Source of the DNA: Aquificaceae bacterium
GTDB lineage: Bacteria > Aquificota > Aquificia > Aquificales > Aquificaceae
Reading direction: 5' to 3'
Length of the DNA stretch: 6,227 bases
Assembly: GCA_015487365.1 (NCBI GenBank)
Contig: WFPT01000074.1
Span: 1 to 6,227 of the forward strand
The position numbers and the translations under genes are program-made. Positions within the stretch are counted from its first letter, which is position 1, and each line of letters begins with the position of its first letter. A model generated the notes under the pieces. That model did no database searches and had not been told where the DNA came from. It saw only the letters and a list, made by a program, of their open reading frames with translations. Below, piece by piece: positions 1-5,603 of the stretch.

Positions 1-287
1 ACCTAATCTTTACCAACTTAGAATTTGAAGAGAGGGCCATAGGGGAGTTTGAAAAGTTGGACGAGGGTAGGAAGAGGAGCTTTTTAAAGGAGCTTATAAA
101 GCTTCAAGAGCTAAAAAGGATTAAAATATCATCCTTAAAGACTAAAAGGGACGTTTTTAAATTAAAGCCAAAGGGTGGCAGGATATACTTTACCTACGGC
201 AAACAGAGGCTTTGGAAGGTTTTGGGCTTTTTAGACTCAGAGGATGACAAGGAAAAGGAAAGATATTTAAGGGATGTTTTACCTTGA
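1..287 (+). CDS. Small protein with RelE/ParE-like features, 5'-partial
   Basis: An open frame enters from the left edge (first full codon at base 3) and ends with TGA at 285-287, giving 94 visible residues. The start is not in the window. A TTG at 57 could be read as a start, but the frame stays open and protein-like upstream of it, with visible residues beginning LIFTNLEFEERAIGEFEKL. The layout resembles RelE/ParE/HigB-type toxins: an N-terminal strand, a helical stretch rich in Lys and Glu, then a basic strand (DVFKLK), then GRIYFTYGKQRLWKVLGF, close to the usual R-x-x-Y pattern followed by a hydrophobic strand. If that is right, only a few residues are missing. No partner antitoxin is visible; it could lie upstream. 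The 3' end overlaps the next gene by 14 bases, suggesting co-translation. The reading frame is well supported, but the family assignment is weak and made by eye. A conserved Aquificales protein of unrelated function is equally possible. Confidence 0.6.
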   Translation, partial: LIFTNLEFEERAIGEFEKLDEGRKRSFLKELIKLQELKRIKISSLKTKRDVFKLKPKGGRIYFTYGKQRLWKVLGFLDSEDDKEKERYLRDVLP

Positions 288-927
288 AGATAGGTACGAG
301 GCGGGTAGGAAACTTTATGAAAGGTTTGGGAAAAACTTTGGGGATGATTTTTTGGTGTGTGGAATTTTAAGGGGAGGCCTTTTAGTAGCCTACAAGTTCT
401 GCTCCCTGTCCAGGTTAAAGCTCTTTGCCCTGGCCACCAAGAAGGTGGGACACCCAAAGAATGAAGAGCTTGCAGTAGGGGCCCTATCACCCGATGGAAG
501 CTTTTATCTAAACGAAAGGTTTAAAGGTGCCTTTGACCGGGAGACCCTTAAAAGTCTAACGGAAAGGGCCCTTAGAGAAATTAAGGAAAGGGAAAAAATC
601 TTTAAGTTAGAATACCCAAACTTAGAAGGCAGAGGTGTTTTACTCATTGACGATGGCTGTGCAACGGGTTATACCGCAATAGCGAGCCTTAAATTTTTAA
701 AGAAGAAAGGTGCAAAAGATGTATTCCTCCTTACTCCCGTAATCCCGGAGGATACCTTTAAGAGGCTAAAAGGTTTGTTTGAAGAGGTCCTAACCCTCTT
801 TATTTCAAGGGAGGAATACTTTGCGGTAGGTATGTATTACAAAAACTTTAAACAGGTTTCCGACCAGGAGGTGAAGGAGTTAATAGATAGGGCAAAGAGG
901 GAAGGCCTATGGTTTAAAATTAATTAA
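274..927 (+). CDS. Predicted phosphoribosyltransferase (COG1926 type)
   Basis: A 217-residue protein of the type I phosphoribosyltransferase fold. The PRPP-binding signature is clear at residues 122-134 (VLLIDDGCATGYT), with the two acidic residues D126 and D127 and the ATG turn that holds the ribose phosphate. The N-terminal DRYEAGRKL (6-14), the glycine-rich CGILRGGLLVA (29-39) and KKVGHPKNEELAVGAL (56-71) match what is known of the COG1926 'predicted phosphoribosyltransferase' family, as does the C-terminal YKNFKQVSDQEV (189-200). The family normally has about 210-230 residues, so this looks full length. Its substrate is not established, so no purine or pyrimidine pathway can be assigned. 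A Cys (C129) sits inside the PRPP loop where Ile or Leu is more common. The ATG at 274 lies inside the upstream gene (14-base overlap), preceded by purine-rich AGGAAAAGGAAAG, so translation is probably coupled. A tRNA-Pro gene follows five bases after the stop and may share the transcript. Confidence 0.9.
   Translation: MFYLEDRYEAGRKLYERFGKNFGDDFLVCGILRGGLLVAYKFCSLSRLKLFALATKKVGHPKNEELAVGALSPDGSFYLNERFKGAFDRETLKSLTERALREIKEREKIFKLEYPNLEGRGVLLIDDGCATGYTAIASLKFLKKKGAKDVFLLTPVIPEDTFKRLKGLFEEVLTLFISREEYFAVGMYYKNFKQVSDQEVKELIDRAKREGLWFKIN
915..920 (+). promoter_or_regulatory. Possible -10 element for tRNA-Pro
   Basis: TAAAAT lies at the end of the phosphoribosyltransferase gene, 12 bases before the tRNA. 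Initiation about seven bases downstream would leave a leader of roughly five or six bases. I see no convincing -35 hexamer at 16-18 bases upstream, so the tRNA may instead be read through from the upstream genes. Weak candidate. Confidence 0.2.
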
Positions 928-932
928 GGTTT

Positions 933-1005
933 CGGGGTGTGGCGCAGGTGGTAGCGCGCTCGGTTCGGGGCCGAGAGGTCGGGGGTTCAAGTCCCCCCAC
1001 CCCGA
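933..1005 (+). tRNA. tRNA-Pro (anticodon CGG)
   Basis: A full cloverleaf can be drawn by hand. The acceptor stem is CGGGGTG (933-939) with CACCCCG (998-1004). The D stem is GCGC (942-945) with GCGC (954-957) around an eight-base loop. The anticodon stem is CTCGG (959-963) with CCGAG (971-975), and the loop TTCGGGG gives anticodon CGG at 966-968. The variable loop is AGGTC, and the T stem is GGGGG/CCCCC around TTCAAGT. All stems are perfectly paired and GC-rich, as expected in a thermophile. The C1-G72 pair with discriminator A73 and the G35/G36 anticodon bases are the known bacterial tRNA-Pro identity elements, and G37 after G36 is the usual m1G37 (TrmD) context. The 3' CCA is not encoded, so it must be added after transcription. 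It would decode CCG. It lies 5 bases after the phosphoribosyltransferase stop and 3 bases from the end of the converging cfiB-type gene. Confidence 0.97.
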
Positions 1006-1008
1006 AAG

Positions 1009-2427
1009 TTAAAGGCCGTGAAACTTAGAAATTACCGCTGAAATTAAGGCTACAAAGTCCTCCTTATCCCTGTGCTCCTTATATTCAAAGACCTGTGGAT
1101 GCTTTTGTAAGTATTTAGTGTCAAACCTTCCCTCCTTAAAGTCCTTTTCCTTCATTATGTTTAAGAGTAAGGGTATTGTAGTTTTAACTCCCGTAATTTC
1201 ATAAGTTTCTAAGGCTCCCCTCATTCTTTCTACCGCCTCCTCGTAGGTTTGTCCCCACACTATAAGTTTTGCAATTAAAGAATCATAGTAGGGAGTAATT
1301 TCATAACCCCTTGCGGAGGCATGCTCTACCCTTATGCCAAAACCACCCGGAACGTAATACCTTTCTATGGTCCCTATGGAGGGTGCAAAGTCTTTCTTTG
1401 GGTCCTCCGCGTTTATCCTACACTCTATGGAAAAACCGTTAAACTTTACATCTTCTTGTTTAAGGGTTAGCCTTTCCCCAGAGGCTATCCTTATCTGCCA
1501 CTTAACTATGTCAATCCCCGTAATCATTTCCGTAATCGGGTGCTCCACCTGAATCCTGGTATTCATTTCAATAAAGTATAAATTCCCCTCCTTGTCCGCC
1601 ACAAACTCCATAGTTCCCGCAGAGTAATAACCTATCTCCTTGCAGGCCTTAACCACCAAAGAGCCGTAGTAATTCCTCCTTTCCTCGTCCAAAATTAAAG
1701 AGGGTGCTATTTCTATAAGCTTTTGGTTCTTCCTCTGGATAGAGCAGTCCCTTTCTCCAAGATGTATTACGTTTCCGTATTTGTCCCCTAAAACCTGAAA
1801 CTCTATGTGCTTTGGGTCCTGTATATACTTTTCCAAAAGGAGAGCACCGCTACCAAAGGCCTTTTCCGCCTCCCTTGAAGCACTTTCATAGTTTTTAATT
1901 AATTCTTCTTCGTTCCTACATATCCTTATCCCTCTACCTCCACCTCCCGCGGTAGCCTTCAACAAAACGGGATAACCTATTTCCTTTGCCAATTTCTTTG
2001 CCTCCTCCAAGTCCCTTAAAATCCCATCAGAGCCAGGAACCGTTGGAAGCCCAGCCCTCTTTACCACCTCCTTTGCCCTTGCCTTGTTTCCCATAAGCTC
2101 TATCACCTTCCAGTGGGGACCTATGAAGACTATTCCAGCCTCTTCGCAGGCCTTTGCAAACTCAGGGTTTTCCGCCAAAAATCCGTAGCCCGGGTGTATG
2201 GCTTCCGCCTTAACTTCCAAGGCCAAATCTATAATCCTCTCGTAGTTTAGGTAGGTGTCCAGGGGGTCACTACCTATCATATAGGCTTCATCAGCAATCT
2301 TAACGTGCCTTGCGGTAGGCTCAACCTCGTTGTAAATGGCAACGGTCCTAATACCGAGCTCCTTACAGGCCCTAATTACCCTAACCGCTATCTCCCCCCT
2401 GTTTGCTATTAGAACCTTCTTAAACAT
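1009..2427 (-). CDS. cfiB: Biotin carboxylase subunit of 2-oxoglutarate/pyruvate carboxylase
   Basis: An ATP-dependent biotin carboxylase of 472 residues. It carboxylates biotin on a partner subunit for transfer to 2-oxoglutarate (giving oxalosuccinate) or pyruvate (giving oxaloacetate). ATP-grasp architecture is complete: N-terminal FKKVLIANRGEIAVRVIRA, the flexible glycine loop GGGGRG (161-166), HIEFQVLGD (207-215), ERDCSIQRKNQK ending in K236 (bicarbonate-side Lys), E274, E287/N289/R291 in the EMNTRIQVEHP motif, and a biotin carboxylase C-terminal domain to the end. There is no biotinyl domain; it must lie on a separate large subunit, which is not in this window. As recalled, the sequence including the C-terminal DFVA-ISAVI---HGL pattern resembles Hydrogenobacter CfiB, where it serves the reductive TCA cycle. 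PycA or AccC is the alternative, since these subunits are hard to tell apart by sequence. I start at ATG 2427 (MFKKV, family-like) rather than the in-frame TTG one codon upstream. No Shine-Dalgarno precedes it; a TATAAT lies 8 bases upstream. Confidence 0.93.
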   Translation of the reverse strand: MFKKVLIANRGEIAVRVIRACKELGIRTVAIYNEVEPTARHVKIADEAYMIGSDPLDTYLNYERIIDLALEVKAEAIHPGYGFLAENPEFAKACEEAGIVFIGPHWKVIELMGNKARAKEVVKRAGLPTVPGSDGILRDLEEAKKLAKEIGYPVLLKATAGGGGRGIRICRNEEELIKNYESASREAEKAFGSGALLLEKYIQDPKHIEFQVLGDKYGNVIHLGERDCSIQRKNQKLIEIAPSLILDEERRNYYGSLVVKACKEIGYYSAGTMEFVADKEGNLYFIEMNTRIQVEHPITEMITGIDIVKWQIRIASGERLTLKQEDVKFNGFSIECRINAEDPKKDFAPSIGTIERYYVPGGFGIRVEHASARGYEITPYYDSLIAKLIVWGQTYEEAVERMRGALETYEITGVKTTIPLLLNIMKEKDFKEGRFDTKYLQKHPQVFEYKEHRDKEDFVALISAVISKFHGL

Positions 2428-2435
2428 CAATTGAT

Positions 2436-2441
2436 ATTATA
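2436..2441 (-). promoter_or_regulatory. -10 box of the cfiB-type gene
   Basis: A perfect TATAAT on the minus strand lies eight bases before the ATG at 2427. Initiation about seven bases downstream falls at roughly 2428-2430, almost on the start codon, which implies a leaderless or nearly leaderless mRNA. This fits the absence of any Shine-Dalgarno. The matching -35 is poor (TTATTT at 17-base spacing), so activation or a non-canonical upstream element may be needed. Confidence 0.45.
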
Positions 2442-2457
2442 ACCAAAATTTTTTGGT
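2442..2457. promoter_or_regulatory. Palindromic operator candidate in the divergent promoter
   Basis: ACCAAAA (2442-2448) and TTTTGGT (2451-2457) form a perfect 7-bp inverted repeat separated by TT. It directly abuts the TATAAT of the minus-strand gene, within its -35/-10 spacer, and touches the TAAAAT candidate of the plus-strand gene. A further half-site-like TTGGTT lies at 2465-2470, facing AACCAA at 2441-2446. Position and symmetry suit a dimeric regulator acting on both genes. At such AT content a short palindrome can also arise by chance, and I cannot name a regulator. Confidence 0.35.
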
Positions 2458-2462
2458 AAAAT
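2457..2462 (+). promoter_or_regulatory. Possible -10 box of the exported-protein/dnaN transcript
   Basis: TAAAAT ends 10 bases before the ATG at 2473, so transcription would begin about 3-4 bases before the start codon, again nearly leaderless. A good -35-like TTGATA lies at 2431-2436, but the spacer would be 20 bases, longer than usual. An alternative -10, TATTAT at 2435-2440, would give a leader of about 26 bases but has no clear -35 and no Shine-Dalgarno in that leader. Tentative. Confidence 0.3.
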
Positions 2463-2472
2463 AATTGGTTAA

Positions 2473-2994
2473 ATGGTTAGGATTCTTGCTACCTTACTCT
2501 TAGCTCTAACCCTGGGCATGAGTAGCTCCATAAACTGCAAGAAGGAAATTTGTGTCCTTTTACTTTGGACCGAGGACTTTGAAGAGAAGGGTTGCGTTGA
2601 ATTTTACAGGAAGTATTTAAGGGGGGACATCCTGGACCTAAACGAGGCGGACATTTACTTAAAGAAAATAAGGGAGGAGGTAAAAAAGAGGTTTGGGAAG
2701 GATATAGAAGTGGAGGAGCCCATAATATCCTTTAAGGTTTTGGAAAATCAAAGGGAGGCGGGCTTTAAGTATTTTAAAGTAGGGGACAGGACTAAGGACT
2801 TTAACTGTAAAAAGTATGGGGTTTACGGGGCGGTTATACCCTCTACCTACGGCAGGGTAAAACTTTCCATATACGTAGTAACCCCTCCCTTTAAAAAGCT
2901 TAGCTCCGAGGAAAAACTAAAAATATCCAAGAGGCTAAAAAGGGTCAGGAACTTCCTTGAAGAGAACCTGTTTAAAATCTTAGGATGGAGGTAA
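2473..2994 (+). CDS. Exported protein of unknown function
   Basis: A 173-residue protein that I do not recognise. The N-terminus has a short positive start (MVR) and a hydrophobic core ILATLLLALTLGM (4-16) followed by SSS, consistent with a Sec signal peptide cleaved near residues 18-20. There is no lipobox before C22, so it is probably soluble in the periplasm or loosely attached rather than a lipoprotein. The mature part has four cysteines (22, 27, 41, 112) that could form disulfides. It also has a charged helical stretch (about 57-76, Lys/Glu-rich), a probable strand region around 83-135 with VYGAVIPSTYGRVKLSIYVV, and a basic C-terminal helix (143-170). The ATG at 2473 is chosen because the signal peptide needs it; no Shine-Dalgarno precedes it. 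The end overlaps dnaN by 10 bases, so the two are probably cotranscribed, although an envelope protein and a replication clamp have no evident functional link. Confidence 0.8.
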   Translation: MVRILATLLLALTLGMSSSINCKKEICVLLLWTEDFEEKGCVEFYRKYLRGDILDLNEADIYLKKIREEVKKRFGKDIEVEEPIISFKVLENQREAGFKYFKVGDRTKDFNCKKYGVYGAVIPSTYGRVKLSIYVVTPPFKKLSSEEKLKISKRLKRVRNFLEENLFKILGWR

Positions 2995-4061
2995 AGGTTT
3001 TAAGGGAAGATATAAACGAGGCCTTGAAAAAGGTTAGCGTTGCCACCGAAAGGAGGTCCTCCCTACCCTTACTAAACAACGTCCTGCTCTGGGCCCAGGG
3101 GGAAACCTTAAAGATTTACGGAACGGACCTTGAAAACTACCTGATTTACTCAACGAGGGCCCAGGTTTTAAAAGAAGGTAAGGCTCTGGTAAATGCCAAG
3201 AAGTTGGGTCAGCTCTTTGGTGCCCTCAACTTAAACAGCGTTGAATTGAAAACGGAGGGGGAAACCCTTTCTATTGTGGGTAAAGGCCTAAACTACCGAC
3301 TACCCACCGCAAACTTGGAAGACTACCCCGACTTTGACTTTTCAGAGGTTGAGGAGGTGGGAGCCTTAACGGGAAACTCCCTCTTGGAGGGGATAAAGTA
3401 TATAGAGCCGTTCATAGGCAAGGGTGAGGAAAACCCAGCCTTTGGGGGAGCCTATTTGAGGGGTAAGGACGGCGAAATCCATTTGGTTGGGACGGACGGG
3501 GTAAGGCTATCCCTTTACAGGAGCCAAGGGGAGCTAAAAGGTAGTGCCCTCATACCCAAAAAGAGCCTAAAAGTTTTAAAGTCCATACTGACCCCCCTTG
3601 ACGAGGTTAAGGTTAAGCTCAGTGAAACCTTCGTAGTCTTTGAGGGTCAGGACTTCACCTTCGGGGTTAGACTCTTGGAGGGTGAATTCCCCGAATACGA
3701 GGGGGTAATACCCCAAAGCTTTGTGGGGGAGGTGGAAGTAGATAAGGACGTAATTTTAAGGGCACTAAGGAGGCTATCCGCCTTGGGGGAAAAGAAGGAA
3801 GTTCCCGTTAAGATTGAACTTATTCCAGAGCTCTTAAAGCTTTCCGTCAAGGACCCGGAGTTTGGCTTTGGTGAGGAGGAAATACCGGTGGAATACTTTG
3901 GGGAGAGTGTTTCCCTATCGGTAAATTCTAAGTTTTTAATGGACGGGATAAGGGTTTTTAGGGGAAAGAGGGTAAGGATGAGGGTGGTAGGGGAAAACGA
4001 ACCGTTGGTCCTTGAAGAGGGTGAGCACTACCTTTGCCTCATCATGCCCATAAGTCTTTAA
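2985..4061 (+). CDS. dnaN: DNA polymerase III subunit beta (sliding clamp)
   Basis: The beta clamp, a 358-residue ring subunit that dimerises around DNA and tethers the replicative polymerase and other clamp-binding proteins. Three topologically similar domains of about 120 residues can be laid out: 1-120, 121-245 and 246-358. Family marks are the N-terminal VLREDINEALKKVS followed by ERRSSLPLLNNVLL (22-35), TDLE (47-50), YRLPTANLEDYPDFD (104-118), TDGVRLSLY (170-178), LEGEFPEYEGVIP (231-243) and the C-terminal MPISL (354-358), equivalent to the MPMRL end that helps form the protein-binding cleft. Length is close to the usual 360-370. The start at 2985 lies inside the upstream gene, and only a weak TAGG precedes it, so translation is probably coupled to the exported-protein gene. 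dnaA, recF and gyrB, frequent neighbours of dnaN, are absent, and I saw no DnaA boxes. The stop codon overlaps that of the converging yggT. Confidence 0.98.
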   Translation: MEVKVLREDINEALKKVSVATERRSSLPLLNNVLLWAQGETLKIYGTDLENYLIYSTRAQVLKEGKALVNAKKLGQLFGALNLNSVELKTEGETLSIVGKGLNYRLPTANLEDYPDFDFSEVEEVGALTGNSLLEGIKYIEPFIGKGEENPAFGGAYLRGKDGEIHLVGTDGVRLSLYRSQGELKGSALIPKKSLKVLKSILTPLDEVKVKLSETFVVFEGQDFTFGVRLLEGEFPEYEGVIPQSFVGEVEVDKDVILRALRRLSALGEKKEVPVKIELIPELLKLSVKDPEFGFGEEEIPVEYFGESVSLSVNSKFLMDGIRVFRGKRVRMRVVGENEPLVLEEGEHYLCLIMPISL

Positions 4062-4285
4062 AGGAGCCTCTCCAAAAAGTATAGTATAAAGAGTAAAATG
4101 GCTGGGCTTAGGTCAATACCACCTATTGGGGGAACGACCTTCCTTATGGGCTCTAAGAGGGGCTCCACCAAAGTTTCCAAGGCCCTGTAAAGGGGGTTGT
4201 AGTGGAGCTGGGGAAACCAGGAAAGGAGTGCGTAAAAGAGAACAGCCAAGGAATAAACCTCTATAAGAAACTTTAAAAGGAACAT
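4058..4285 (-). CDS. yggT: YggT family membrane protein
   Basis: A 75-residue integral membrane protein with one YGGT domain. There is a hydrophobic helix at about 2-24, a short amphipathic loop containing NPLYRALETLVEP (30-42), the family motif LEPIRKVVPPIGGIDLSP (44-61), and a second hydrophobic helix at about 61-73. Many YggT proteins carry two such domains; this is the single-domain form. The function is unsettled; relatives have been linked to osmotic stress, membrane or division processes, and often sit near proC or sep genes. Here it ends the alpha operon: its ATG overlaps the rplQ stop by one base (TAATG), a classic re-initiation arrangement. Its own stop overlaps the dnaN stop on the other strand within TTAA at 4058-4061, leaving no room for a terminator. 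Confidence 0.9.
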   Translation of the reverse strand: MFLLKFLIEVYSLAVLFYALLSWFPQLHYNPLYRALETLVEPLLEPIRKVVPPIGGIDLSPAILLFILYFLERLL

Positions 4286-4641
4286 TACTCTACAAATTCA
4301 ATTAAAGATAGCTCCGCTCCGTCTCCCCTTCTCCTGTTTGGGAGTTTTAGGACCCTAACGTAACCCCCCGTTCTTTCCTTAAACCTTGGAGAGATTTCCT
4401 CAAAGAGCTTTTTTACCACCTTTCTATCTGGTAGTAGCTCTAAAGCCCTCCTCCTTGAAGCTAAATCTCCCTTTTTACCCAAATTTATGAGTTTTTCTAT
4501 AAAGGACCTTAGGTATTTAGCCCTTTCAGTAGTGGTAATTATACTCTCTTGTAGGATTAAAGACCTTGCCAAGGACCTCAAAAGGGCCAACCTCTGCTCC
4601 TTGGTCCTATCAAACTTTTTCTTCTTTACCCTGTGCCTCAT
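4285..4641 (-). CDS. rplQ: 50S ribosomal protein L17
   Basis: Large-subunit ribosomal protein L17, 118 residues, the usual bacterial length. The N-terminal [13 protein letters not shown] is followed by the conserved core: [22 protein letters not shown] (23-44), [22 protein letters not shown] (49-70), [24 protein letters not shown] (77-100), and the [16 protein letters not shown] end (103-118). The protein binds 23S rRNA near the tunnel exit. It lies four bases after rpoA in the standard bacterial order. Translation is served by a Shine-Dalgarno that includes the rpoA stop codon, and yggT follows with a one-base overlap. Expression therefore probably follows the alpha operon as a whole. Confidence 0.99.
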   Translation of the reverse strand: MRHRVKKKKFDRTKEQRLALLRSLARSLILQESIITTTERAKYLRSFIEKLINLGKKGDLASRRRALELLPDRKVVKKLFEEISPRFKERTGGYVRVLKLPNRRRGDGAELSLIEFVE

Positions 4642-4652
4642 CTCCTCACCCC
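4642..4652 (-). promoter_or_regulatory. rplQ ribosome binding site spanning the rpoA stop
   Basis: On the minus strand the rpoA end reads GGGGTGAGGAG directly before the rplQ ATG. GGTGA matches the 3' part of the consensus Shine-Dalgarno AAGGAGGTGA and leaves four bases to the ATG, a suitable spacing. The rpoA TGA is thus part of the site, so ribosomes finishing rpoA sit on the rplQ initiation region. Confidence 0.6.
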
Positions 4653-5590
4653 ATACCCAAACTTAAATTATACTTAGCAAGGGCCTTTTTAACCTCTTCT
4701 ATGGTCTTTATACCTACGTGCTTTGTCTTTTTAAGCTCCTCTTCGGACATAAAGACTAAGTCCCTGAGGGTTTCTATACCAGCCTTCTTTAAAAGGTTTA
4801 AGGCCCTCTGGGAAAGCCCTAAGTTTTCCACACTCATGTTAAGTAGGCTTTCCAGCTCCGGAGTAATCTTTAAGCCCTCTACTTCCTTGGGAGTGGTAAC
4901 GTTTTCAAGGTATACGAGGTGGCTCCTTAAAATTTCTACCGCTTCGTTGTAAGCTTCCTCTACACTTTTTCTACCATCCGTGTAAATTTCCAAAATTAAC
5001 TTCTCGTAGTTCATCTTACCTTCTACCATAATTGGCTCCACCTTAAAGGAAACCTTCTCTACTGGTGAAAAGTTTGCATCCAAGATTATCCATCCCGTTT
5101 CCCCTATCATCTCCATCTCCTCGGAGGGAACGTAGCCTTTACCCTTTTCCACCCTTATTTCCATTTCAACCTTTGTATCCTTGTCGGTTATGGTGAGGAT
5201 TTTTTGCTCAGGCTCTACTATTTCTACGTTAGGTGGGACCTCCAAGTCCTTTGCCCTTATTTCCCCCTCTCCTTCCTTTTTTAAGTAAAGGTTTTCCAGC
5301 TCTCCCTCCTTTAACCTTACCTTTAAAGCCTTTACGTTTGCTACAACTTCTACTCCATCCTCTAAAACTCCCTCCAAGGAAGTAAATTCATGAGGTATTA
5401 CCCTCTCATTTACTACCAACTTAAAGGCGGTAGGTGCAAAGCCACTTATGGAAGAAAGGAGGACCCTCCTTAAAGAGTTTCCCAAAGTTGTCCCAAAGCC
5501 CCTTTCCAAAGGTTCTACTACGAGCCTCCCATAATTTTTTTCCTTCTCCTCCCAATAAACCTCCCTTGGGTATATTAACTCCTTTACCAT
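4646..5590 (-). CDS. rpoA: RNA polymerase subunit alpha
   Basis: RNA polymerase alpha subunit, 314 residues. The N-terminal domain (about 1-228), which dimerises and assembles beta and beta', carries [22 protein letters not shown] (26-47) and [24 protein letters not shown] (66-89). A linker of about 20 residues leads to the C-terminal domain (about 245-314), which binds UP-element DNA and activators: [20 protein letters not shown], then [30 protein letters not shown] and the LSLGMG end. By alignment, R262, N265, G293 and K295 correspond to the E. coli DNA-contact residues R265, N268, G296 and K298, with T296 in place of S299, so minor-groove contact seems preserved. The start is fixed by a strong site (AAGGGAGGAG, 5594-5603). 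It sits between rpsD (11 bases upstream) and rplQ (4 bases downstream), as in most bacteria. Confidence 0.99.
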   Translation of the reverse strand: MVKELIYPREVYWEEKEKNYGRLVVEPLERGFGTTLGNSLRRVLLSSISGFAPTAFKLVVNERVIPHEFTSLEGVLEDGVEVVANVKALKVRLKEGELENLYLKKEGEGEIRAKDLEVPPNVEIVEPEQKILTITDKDTKVEMEIRVEKGKGYVPSEEMEMIGETGWIILDANFSPVEKVSFKVEPIMVEGKMNYEKLILEIYTDGRKSVEEAYNEAVEILRSHLVYLENVTTPKEVEGLKITPELESLLNMSVENLGLSQRALNLLKKAGIETLRDLVFMSEEELKKTKHVGIKTIEEVKKALAKYNLSLGMG

Positions 5591-5593
5591 CTT

Positions 5594-5603
5594 CTCCTCC
5601 CTT
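5594..5603 (-). promoter_or_regulatory. Strong ribosome binding site for rpoA
   Basis: On the minus strand AAGGGAGGAG begins inside the rpsD TAA stop and ends three bases before the rpoA ATG, with GGAGG five bases from it. It is the clearest Shine-Dalgarno in the window and fixes the rpoA start. It shows that this organism does use Shine-Dalgarno initiation, which makes its absence before the biotin carboxylase and exported-protein genes more notable. Confidence 0.8.

Noticed and set aside
194..490. 98-codon open frame on the minus strand
   Set aside because: It lies opposite the RelE-like and phosphoribosyltransferase genes, has low-complexity Ser/Lys/Pro-rich sequence and shows no family likeness; it is an antisense shadow.
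1005..1010. Encoded CCA end of the tRNA
   Set aside because: The bases after discriminator A1005 are AAG, not CCA, so the tail is not genomically encoded.
1367..1552. 61-codon open frame on the plus strand
   Set aside because: It is antisense to the biotin carboxylase gene, with no ribosome binding site and no recognisable motifs.
2428..2430. TTG as start codon of the biotin carboxylase subunit
   Set aside because: It would add one Met before MFKKV. The ATG immediately after it gives the usual family start, so the TTG is unlikely to be used.
2431..2462. TTGATA/TAAAAT as a standard sigma-70 promoter for the exported-protein gene
   Set aside because: The two hexamers are good individually, but the 20-base spacer is outside the usual 16-18, so only the -10 is kept as a tentative feature.
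2950..3100. Replication origin near dnaN
   Set aside because: No DnaA-box-like TTATCCACA clusters, AT-rich unwinding region or dnaA gene were seen; dnaN is simply separated from the origin genes here, at least within the window.
3647..3850. 67-codon open frame on the minus strand
   Set aside because: It is antisense to dnaN and rich in Ser and Thr, as shadows of Gly/Glu/Lys-rich genes are.
4566..4952. 128-codon open frame on the plus strand
   Set aside because: It is antisense to rplQ and rpoA, which are certain. Its translation is Ser/Phe/Leu-rich, as expected from the complement of purine-rich codons.
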